Below, in pieces: positions 5,866-11,116 of a stretch of DNA of 11,116 nt. A program made the translations under genes and the position numbers. The stretch covers positions 1 to 11,116 of the forward strand of contig JACQZL010000151.1 in the NCBI GenBank assembly GCA_016213865.1, in the 5' to 3' direction. The notes under the pieces were generated by a model that was not told the origin of the DNA, made no database searches, and saw nothing but the letters and a program-made list of their open reading frames with translations. Source of the stretch: Candidatus Rifleibacteriota bacterium (lineage in GTDB: Bacteria; UBP17; UBA6191; JACPRK01). Every line of letters starts with the position of its first letter. The stretch's first letter is position 1.

Positions 5866-7161
5866 CTAGAGAACCGTGAACTTGAGCACGCCCTCGGCGG
5901 CCACCTGACCTTCGACCAGGGCTCGGCCGCGGACTCGGCCCATGTTACCACGGATCTTGTCGACCTCCACCTCGAGCCGGATCTGGTCTCCGGGGACGAT
6001 GGGTTTGCGGAAGTGGACCGAGTCCATGCCCGTGAAGAACGGCGTGCGGCCCTTGTGGACCGGCATCGAGAGCGTGCAAACCGCGGCGACCTGAGCCAGG
6101 GCCTCCAGCACCAGGACCCCGGGCATGATCGGGCGCTCCGGGAAGTGGCCCTGGAAGAACGGCTCGTTGATCGTCACGTTCTTCATGCCCACGGCTCGCG
6201 TCCCGACCTCCAGCTCGATGATCTTGTCCACCAGCAAGAACGGGAAGCGGTGCGGGATCAGGTCCCAGATGCGCCGCACGTCGAACTGGGCGCCGCCCTC
6301 CCGGGGCACCTCCAGGTCGAGCGCCTTGTTCTGGAAGAGCTTCTTGACCAGCGAGACATTGTGCCGGTGGCCGCTGCGGTGCCCGATGAAGTGGCCGAGG
6401 ATGCGCTTTCCGGCGATGAAGAGGTCGCCCACCAGGTCGAGCAGCTTGTGCCGCACGAACTCGTCGGGCCAGCGCAGCGAATCGTTGAGGACCCGGTCGT
6501 TGTCCACGACGACGGCGTTCTCGAGCGAGCCACCCAGCCCGAGGTTCCGCAAGCGCAGGCTCTCCACTTCTTCGAGCAGGCAGAACGTGCGGGCCGCCGC
6601 CAGCTCCTGGCAGAAGGACTCGGCCGTCAGCACCAGGTCCTTGAACTGGCACCCGATGACGGGATTGGAGTACTGCAGCGTGTACGAGATGCGCGTCACG
6701 TCGGCGGGCACGGCCGTGACCGAGCCCCGTTCGTCGCTGAAGTCGACCGCCTGACGCAAACGGTACACGCGCCGCGGGGCGTCCTGGCTGACCAGGCCCG
6801 CTTCCTGGAAGCGGGCGACGATCGGCTGCGCCGACCCGTCCAGGACGGGCAGCTCGGGCGCATCGAGCTCGATCAGGAGGTTGTCGATCCCCAGTCCGTG
6901 GCACGCGGCCAGGAGATGTTCCACCGTGTAGGTCGTGTGGCCGTGGACCTCGAGGTTCGTGCCACGAATCCCGCCGTCGGTGACGGTCTGCCAGGTAACC
7001 GGAAAGAGAGGTCCCCCGGGGATGTCGACGCGCTTGAACACGATGCCGTGGTCCGGCGGCGCCGGGTGGAACCGCAGGATGGCGTGCTGGCCGGTATGCA
7101 GACCGACGCCCTGCACGCTCGTCTCGCGGGCCAGAGTCGTCTGTTGGTCTGTCCTGTCCAT
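5866..7161 (-). CDS. lpxC/fabZ: Bifunctional LpxC deacetylase / FabZ dehydratase fusion
   Basis: The 431-aa product joins two enzymes. Residues 1 to about 280 are LpxC, the zinc deacetylase that commits UDP-3-O-acyl-GlcNAc to lipid A. Residues from about 295 are FabZ, the (3R)-hydroxyacyl-ACP dehydratase of fatty acid synthesis. LpxC landmarks are TVEHLLAA (E81, H82) and RHKLLDLVGD with H238, D242 and D246. H265 in HRSGH lies at the same number as in E. coli. FabZ landmarks are LIPHRFPFLLVDKI and GHFPERPIMPG with H339, plus LEALAQ with E353. The catalytic His-Glu spacing of 14 is as expected. Such fusions are known from Bacteroidota and some other phyla. Both parts look active and draw on the same hydroxyacyl-ACP pool, so fusion may balance lipid A against phospholipid. 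The ATG shares one base with the upstream stop (TGATG), implying translational coupling. Confidence 0.96.
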   Translation of the reverse strand: MDRTDQQTTLARETSVQGVGLHTGQHAILRFHPAPPDHGIVFKRVDIPGGPLFPVTWQTVTDGGIRGTNLEVHGHTTYTVEHLLAACHGLGIDNLLIELDAPELPVLDGSAQPIVARFQEAGLVSQDAPRRVYRLRQAVDFSDERGSVTAVPADVTRISYTLQYSNPVIGCQFKDLVLTAESFCQELAAARTFCLLEEVESLRLRNLGLGGSLENAVVVDNDRVLNDSLRWPDEFVRHKLLDLVGDLFIAGKRILGHFIGHRSGHRHNVSLVKKLFQNKALDLEVPREGGAQFDVRRIWDLIPHRFPFLLVDKIIELEVGTRAVGMKNVTINEPFFQGHFPERPIMPGVLVLEALAQVAAVCTLSMPVHKGRTPFFTGMDSVHFRKPIVPGDQIRLEVEVDKIRGNMGRVRGRALVEGQVAAEGVLKFTVL

Positions 7162-7817
7162 CAGAACTGTCCCTGGATGCTCAATCCGATCACGTTGGAG
7201 GCCTTGCCCTGTCCGAACGCGTCTCGCACGTGGTCGAAGGCGTAGACGTTCGGCCGGATCTGGATCTGGGCGCCGAGGCTGGCCGAGCGCAGGCCCCAGT
7301 CGTACTCGCCCATCAGTCGAAGGACCTCCCCGAACGGCATCTCGGCCGCGGCGAACCCCGTCGCCGGCCCCTTCAGGAAGCCCTCGACTCGCCGCACGCC
7401 GCCGTGAAGGGCCGGGCCTCCTTCGCCCAGCGTTTTGGACATGACCCAGAAGTACTCGGTCGGCCCACCGTCGCGCATGAAGTCCCTGGCCCCCACGGCG
7501 AGCGCCGGCAGGGCTCCGCCTGCACCCAGCAACTGGACCTTGCCGTGGAAGGCGAACCGGTCGTTCTCGCGGGTCAAACCTCCTTCGAGCGCCTGGAGGA
7601 GCGGGTAAGTGAACCCGAATCCCAGCCCCGAGCCCCGGTAGTACGTGCTGGTCCCCAGCTCGACGAAAGCAGTGGGCGCACGGATGACGGAGCTGAGGCC
7701 CTCGGGCGCGGGCCCCGCGGCCGGAAGGCCGGCAGGCGCTGCTGCCAGGCAGAGTGTCAGCCAGAGGCCGGCGATGACCCGGCCGCGGACGCCCCGGTTC
7801 GCACTTGTTAGGGTCAA
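7161..7817 (-). CDS. Predicted outer-membrane beta-barrel protein, possibly YjbH-like
   Basis: I do not firmly recognise this 218-aa protein. It starts with a signal peptide: Arg at 8, 11 and 13, a hydrophobic core at about 14-27, and possible cleavage after residues 34-35 (LPAAG). The rest is rich in Gly and aromatic residues in alternating patterns typical of beta barrels (STYYRGSGLGFGFTY, FAFHGKVQLLG, ALAVGARDF). It ends in Phe (GLSIQGQF), the usual C-terminal signal for BAM-mediated insertion. ALAVGARDF and the following YFWVMSKTLGEG recall YjbH-type exopolysaccharide-export proteins, but those are much longer. The start codon is TTG at 7817, with AGGAG about 10 nt upstream and no in-frame ATG or GTG nearby. 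It sits between lpxD (49-nt gap) and lpxC/fabZ (stop and start overlap by one base), so it is co-transcribed with lipid A genes. Its role is unknown. Confidence 0.78.
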   Translation of the reverse strand: MTLTSANRGVRGRVIAGLWLTLCLAAAPAGLPAAGPAPEGLSSVIRAPTAFVELGTSTYYRGSGLGFGFTYPLLQALEGGLTRENDRFAFHGKVQLLGAGGALPALAVGARDFMRDGGPTEYFWVMSKTLGEGGPALHGGVRRVEGFLKGPATGFAAAEMPFGEVLRLMGEYDWGLRSASLGAQIQIRPNVYAFDHVRDAFGQGKASNVIGLSIQGQF

Positions 7818-7866
7818 GCGGGGAGGTCTCCTGAGACTCGGGCTGGCGGCCTGTGGGTCGGCACGC

Positions 7867-8916
7867 TCACTTGCGTGACAGCTTCTGGAGCTCGCGCTCC
7901 AGGGCGGCCAGGCGACGGTTCAAGTCGGGCAGCTTGCGCATGAGCGCCAGGATGCGAAGCTCCTCACGGTGGGGCTTGGCGGGAAAGCCGGAGACGAAGG
8001 AGTCGGCCGGCAAGTCCTTGAAGACCACTCCGCGCGCGGCGATCGTCGAGCGGGCCCCGACCGTGAGGTGTCCCACGGTGGCCGCCTGGCCCGCGAACCG
8101 GCACTGGTCCCCGATCTTGGTGCTGCCGCTGATGCCCACCTGGGCCACCAGCAAGGCGTTCTCGCCGATCTCGACGTTGTGGCCGATCTGGACCAGGTTG
8201 TCGATCTTGCTGCCGGTGCCGATGATGGTCCGGCCAATCGTCGCCCGGTCGATCGTGACGTTGGCGCCGATCTCGACGCGGTCGCCGATGACCACGGAGC
8301 CGATCTGCGGGATCTTGTAGTGCTGGTTGTTCTTGCGGACGAACCCGTAGCCGTCACTGCCGACGACCGTCCCCGACTGGATGATCACGCCGTCGCCGAT
8401 ATGGCATCGTTCGCGAATGGTGACGTTCGGATAGACACGACAGCCGGCGCCGATGCGAGTGTTGGACCCGACGTGGACGCCGGAATCGATCCAGGTCCCG
8501 TCACCGATGACCGCGCCGTCTTCGACGACGGCGAAAGGCCGGATGACGACGTCCGTCCCGAGCCGGGCCTTGGGGCTGACCCAGGCCTGCGGATGGACGG
8601 CCGGATCAGGCCTGGGAGCCTGAGGGCTGAAGACCTCGAGGATCCGGGCAAAGGACCAGTAGGGGTTCTTGCTGCGGATGATGGGCCGGTCCAGCTTGGT
8701 GACGTCCATCGGGACGACCACCGCCGAGGCGCGGCAGCGCTTCAGGCCACGGACGTACTGCTTGTTGACCGCGTAGGTGATGTCCCCCGACTTGGCTTTG
8801 TCGAGCTCCGAAACGCCACTGATCAGCGTCTTCGAATCGCCCACCAGCTCGCCTTCGGCAATCTCGGCAAGAGCGCCCAGGGGGATCTGCAGGTTGACAT
8901 TCGCCTTTGGGGCCAT
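7867..8916 (-). CDS. lpxD: UDP-3-O-acylglucosamine N-acyltransferase LpxD
   Basis: LpxD performs the third lipid A step, adding a second 3-hydroxyacyl chain from ACP to the amino group made by LpxC. The 349-aa product (family about 340) has an N-terminal uridine-binding domain (about 1-100, with SGVSELDKAKSGDITYAVN and the NPYWSFARILEVF motif). A left-handed hexapeptide beta-helix (about 105-320) and a charged Leu-rich C-terminal helix (about 325-349) follow. The catalytic His lies in the conserved QIGHNVEIG at H246, corresponding to E. coli H239. GSDGYGFV and IGANVTIDRATIGRT are also typical. The ATG at 8916 is preceded by TGGAG about 10 nt upstream. It lies 56 nt after ompH, the usual neighbour, and 49 nt before the outer-membrane gene. 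Unlike the classical order, fabZ does not follow directly; it is fused to lpxC downstream. Confidence 0.96.
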   Translation of the reverse strand: MAPKANVNLQIPLGALAEIAEGELVGDSKTLISGVSELDKAKSGDITYAVNKQYVRGLKRCRASAVVVPMDVTKLDRPIIRSKNPYWSFARILEVFSPQAPRPDPAVHPQAWVSPKARLGTDVVIRPFAVVEDGAVIGDGTWIDSGVHVGSNTRIGAGCRVYPNVTIRERCHIGDGVIIQSGTVVGSDGYGFVRKNNQHYKIPQIGSVVIGDRVEIGANVTIDRATIGRTIIGTGSKIDNLVQIGHNVEIGENALLVAQVGISGSTKIGDQCRFAGQAATVGHLTVGARSTIAARGVVFKDLPADSFVSGFPAKPHREELRILALMRKLPDLNRRLAALERELQKLSRK

Positions 8917-8972
8917 GGCTTCGCCACTCCAGGAGACGCTGCCTCCCGGTCAACTGCACGCTGTGGTAGGAA

Positions 8973-9542
8973 TCACTCGCCTTCGGCGGCCCGGGCGGGC
9001 TTCTTGCCCTTGCCGGCCGGGGCGGCGGAACCAAGCGAGGCCAGCAGGTCTTCGGTCAGGTCCATGGCTGCGCCGTGGTACAGCCACTGCTTCTCGATGA
9101 CGAGATCGACGCCCTTGGCCTGCGCCATCTTCTCGACCTGAGCGCGGATGCGGTCCTTGATCTGATCGAACTCCTCACCCTCGAGCCGGTCCAGCTTGTC
9201 GCGCAGCCCCTGGTACTTCTGCTGCAGGTCGAAGATCATCTTGCGCTTGCCGGACTCCTTGTCCTTGGTGTCGCGCCCCTTCTCCTTGTCCTGCTGGATC
9301 TGGTTGTTCAGCTCGCGGATCTTGTCCTGATCGGCGTCGATGACCTTCTGGTACTCGTCCTTCTTGTCCTTGATGTAGGCGACGGCCTTCTTCACGGCCT
9401 CGAAGTTGCGCAGCACCTTTGCCATGTCGATCGTGGCCACCACGGGACCCTTGGCTTGCGCGTGCAGCGCCCAGTTGCCGAGGGCGGGCAGCGCGAAAAG
9501 AAATGCGGTAGTTATGGCGACGCGGGATCGAAGCGACATCAT
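8973..9542 (-). CDS. ompH: OmpH/Skp-family periplasmic chaperone
   Basis: Skp-type chaperones hold unfolded outer-membrane proteins in the periplasm on their way to the BAM complex. The 189-aa product has a signal peptide (Arg 5 and 7, hydrophobic core about 9-23, cleavage near HAQA at 27-30). The family strand VATIDMAKVLRNFEAVKKA follows, then a long charged coiled coil (about 50-145) and the closing strand GVDLVIEKQWLYHG. A final helix DLTEDLLASL ends the fold. A short Ala/Gly/Lys tail (GKGKKPARAAEGE) is extra. Two ATGs are adjacent (9542 and 9539); AGAGGT lies about 8-11 nt upstream. A longer frame reaches 9878 but would run through the promoter into the peptidase gene and is not credible. 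It is the first gene of the ompH-lpxD cluster. bamA, the usual upstream neighbour, is absent here. Confidence 0.93.
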   Translation of the reverse strand: MMSLRSRVAITTAFLFALPALGNWALHAQAKGPVVATIDMAKVLRNFEAVKKAVAYIKDKKDEYQKVIDADQDKIRELNNQIQQDKEKGRDTKDKESGKRKMIFDLQQKYQGLRDKLDRLEGEEFDQIKDRIRAQVEKMAQAKGVDLVIEKQWLYHGAAMDLTEDLLASLGSAAPAGKGKKPARAAEGE

Positions 9543-9561
9543 CGACTCTGACCTCTTTGTT

Positions 9562-9578
9562 CGGGGCTGCAGGCCCCG
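9562..9578 (-). other. Hairpin in ompH 5' leader
   Basis: A perfect 6-bp GC stem (CGGGGC at 9562-9567 with GCCCCG at 9573-9578, loop of 5) would form in the ompH leader RNA, only a few nucleotides upstream of the Shine-Dalgarno. It could affect ribosome access or mRNA stability. No known riboswitch class is recognised. Confidence 0.4.
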
Positions 9579-9629
9579 TGTTGGTAAAGCGAGGAAAAGG
9601 CCGCCGCAAGGGGCGGGAAGCGAAGGCCG

Positions 9630-9658
9630 ACTATAGCATCGAGGACTAACTTTGTCAA
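9630..9658 (-). promoter_or_regulatory. Near-consensus sigma70 promoter of the ompH-lpxD-lpxC/fabZ-lpxA cluster
   Basis: On the minus strand, a perfect -35 TTGACA (9658-9653) is separated by exactly 17 bp from TATAGT (9635-9630), which matches TATAAT at 5 of 6. Transcription should start near 9623, giving a leader of about 80 nt before the ompH ATG. It lies in the gap after the peptidase stop codon, so the cluster can be expressed independently of it. In a GC-rich sequence this match is unlikely by chance. Confidence 0.85.
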
Positions 9659-9690
9659 CATTGGGGCCGGACCGGCCGGGTCCCGGGCGG

Positions 9691-10929
9691 TCAGACTCGC
9701 AGGTGTTTCTGCGGGTTGACGGCGCGGTTGTGCTTGCGGATCTCGAAGTGCAGATGCGGGCCCGTCGACGTCCCCGAGGACCCGATCCGGGCCAGGCGGT
9801 CGCCCGCCTTGACCTGCGTGCCGACCCGCGCCAGCAAGGCGGAGCAGTGGGCGTACCAGGTCTCGGTGCCGTCGGCATGCCCGACGACGATGCAGCGGCC
9901 GTAGCCTTGCCGGAACCCCGCGTACTTCACAAGACCGGCCTTGGCCGCCTTGATCGGCGTTCCGTACGGGGCCGCAAAGTCCAGGCCCCGGTGGAAATCG
10001 CGGATGCGATAGATCGGATGAGTCCTCATTCCGAAGCGGTCCGTGATCTGCGCGCCGACGACAGGGAGGCGGAACTTGCCCGAGTCGCTCTTGCGGCTCG
10101 CCACAGGGTGCCGGCTGCGCCAAAGACGGTCCAGGACGGCCGGGTCCTTGACAGGAATCCGGATGACCTGGCCCGGTTGGAGGTCCGCCAGCGCGAGGTT
10201 GTTCAGCTCGACCAGCGATGCCAGCGGGACCTCGTAAGTCTTCGAGACCTTCCAGAGACTCTCGCCGGCCGAGACCTTGTACTCGATCGTCGGCGGGACC
10301 CGCACTCGCAACTCCTGGCCGGCTTTCGGCTCGACACCCGAGTAGATGCGGTTCTCGGTGAGCAGCTCGCTTAGGTTCATGTGGAAGCGCTCGGCGATGG
10401 TGGCCAACGAGTCCCCGGCTTTGGCCCGGTACGAGATGAGGTGTTCGACGGCGGGCTGGGCCTGCGCGAGGACCGCCGCCGCAGACCGTCTGGGAACGCG
10501 CAGCACCGTCCCGGTCGGCGCCCACATCTTCACGAGACCGTTGGCATTGGCCAGGTCGCGGGCCGACATCCCGAACTGTCGGGCCACTCCGTAGAACGTG
10601 TCCCCGGCCTGGAGCGTGTAGGTCAGATCTTCCATGGAGAGGGCCGCCGGCGGCTGGAAAAAGAGCCCTTGCGAGCCCAGGGCCGCGGCGATCGCCTCCT
10701 CGTGCGTCGAGGGGGCCAGGCGAGCCACCGACGACGTGGCCGGCGCGGGTGGGCGGGCGCTGCTCGCCGAAGGACCCGCCGCCGTGGCTTCGAGCGAGAG
10801 GAGCAACGTCATGGCCGGCTTCTCGAGCCGGCTGGAGTCGTGCCCGATCGCCAGCGACTGGAAAAGGATGACGAGCCCGATGGAAAACAGGATGATTCCA
10901 TAATGCCGCTCGTTCTTCTTTCCCAGCAT
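9691..10929 (-). CDS. LysM3-M23 peptidoglycan hydrolase, membrane-anchored or secreted
   Basis: This 412-aa cell-wall endopeptidase has an N-terminal hydrophobic segment (about 11-29), a signal peptide or anchor, then a Pro/Ala/Ser linker. Three LysM peptidoglycan-binding domains follow (about 103-146, 166-212 and 215-259; YTLQAGDTF, YRAKAGDSL, YKVSAGESL). A C-terminal M23 zinc metallopeptidase covers about 298-405. The zinc ligands H313 and D317 (HRGLDF) and H394 (HLHFE) are present, and the active-site histidines H371 (YAHCS) and H392 are kept. It therefore looks catalytically active, unlike the degenerate EnvC/NlpD activators. The likely target is peptide cross-links of periplasmic peptidoglycan. 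The ATG at 10929 has GAGGAGG about 4 nt upstream. It is upstream of and co-directional with ompH but separated by a strong promoter, so it is probably its own unit. Its own promoter was not identified. Confidence 0.94.
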   Translation of the reverse strand: MLGKKNERHYGIILFSIGLVILFQSLAIGHDSSRLEKPAMTLLLSLEATAAGPSASSARPPAPATSSVARLAPSTHEEAIAAALGSQGLFFQPPAALSMEDLTYTLQAGDTFYGVARQFGMSARDLANANGLVKMWAPTGTVLRVPRRSAAAVLAQAQPAVEHLISYRAKAGDSLATIAERFHMNLSELLTENRIYSGVEPKAGQELRVRVPPTIEYKVSAGESLWKVSKTYEVPLASLVELNNLALADLQPGQVIRIPVKDPAVLDRLWRSRHPVASRKSDSGKFRLPVVGAQITDRFGMRTHPIYRIRDFHRGLDFAAPYGTPIKAAKAGLVKYAGFRQGYGRCIVVGHADGTETWYAHCSALLARVGTQVKAGDRLARIGSSGTSTGPHLHFEIRKHNRAVNPQKHLRV

Positions 10930-11116
10930 CCGGCCTCCTCATGAGTCTGCGGTCCTATCTGGTATCGGCCGAAACCGCCGGGAGGCTGATAGGGGACGGC
11001 GCCGGGAGCGATGCCAACTCATGGGGAGATCGGGCTCCGTTCGTGCTCCTATGGCGGTACCCCGCCAATAAGACTGGGTGGCGGCGTCTTCCCCCTCCGT
11101 TCGTCCTGAGGAGCGC
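10930..11116. other. Intergenic region upstream of the peptidase gene
   Basis: These 187 bp to the window edge hold no gene I can support. They should contain the peptidase promoter. They carry the repeat head at 11003-11047, a small hairpin TGGCGG/CCGCCA (11052-11057 with 11062-11067) and a second weak one (AAGAC 11070-11074 with GTCTT 11086-11090). CTCCGTTCGT occurs twice (11035-11044 and 11095-11104). The window ends in CGTTCGTCCTGAGGAGCGC, which looks like the left half of another inverted repeat. Confidence 0.5.
11003..11047. repeat. Dispersed repeat head, copy C
   Basis: This block is 45 bp with 40 identities to 321-365 and no gaps. It lies about 10.7 kb from copy A in the same orientation and is again intergenic. 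It is followed by inverted-repeat DNA, as at the other two sites. Confidence 0.75.

Noticed and set aside
5829..5951. N-terminal extension of LpxA
   Set aside because: It overlaps the fabZ end and has no family similarity. The ATG at 5828 has a good ribosome site and starts directly at the helix repeats.
5773..7245. 490-codon plus-strand frame
   Set aside because: It is the antisense shadow of lpxC/fabZ in a GC-rich sequence. The minus-strand product has complete catalytic motifs.
9543..10942. 467-codon minus-strand frame overlapping the peptidase gene
   Set aside because: It is out of frame with the LysM/M23 protein, has low-complexity Arg/Pro/Gly composition and would cross the strong ompH promoter.
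321..11047. Composite transposon bounded by repeat copies A and C
   Set aside because: The intervening DNA is core housekeeping sequence, there is no transposase, no target-site duplication is visible, and a partial third copy lies inside.

Overview
The window reads as a stretch of chromosome from a high-GC, double-membraned (Gram-negative type) bacterium. It carries most of the early lipid A pathway, a periplasmic chaperone, an outer-membrane-type protein and a lipoprotein start. The LpxC-FabZ fusion, FHA/zinc-ribbon proteins and an exported VWA domain resembling the 'VWFA-related' group point to Acidobacteriota or a similar deep environmental lineage. That placement is inference with low confidence, since no rRNA or other marker is present.

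Left part (1-4246, all minus strand): the first 36 codons of a lipoprotein gene run off the left edge. After a 356-bp intergenic stretch with repeats and a strong hairpin comes a probable three-gene signalling operon, transcribed right to left: a membrane VWA-FHA-FHA-zinc-ribbon protein, a soluble triple zinc-ribbon/FHA protein and a PP2C-type Ser/Thr phosphatase. FHA domains bind phosphothreonine and PP2C removes Ser/Thr phosphates, so the set looks like the reader and eraser half of a phospho-signalling system. No kinase is visible.

Middle (4247-5027): a 321-bp divergent intergenic region holds a composite repeat and a probable promoter for a short ribosome hibernation factor gene (hpf, plus strand). 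A hairpin terminator separates hpf from the convergent lipid A operon.

Right part (5028-9690, minus strand): a near-consensus sigma70 promoter drives ompH(skp)-lpxD-outer-membrane-protein gene-lpxC/fabZ-lpxA. The products provide three early enzymes of lipid A synthesis plus FabZ, which competes for the same hydroxyacyl-ACP pool, and OMP chaperoning. An unrecognised outer-membrane-type gene sits inside the cluster and overlaps the lpxC/fabZ start. Upstream, also on the minus strand, is a LysM3-M23 peptidoglycan hydrolase (9691-10929).

Three intergenic regions (about 321, 4303 and 11003) share a short repeat head, and two also share a repeat tail. This dispersed element is the most unexplained non-coding signal here. 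I see no tRNA, rRNA, CRISPR array, transposase or prophage gene.
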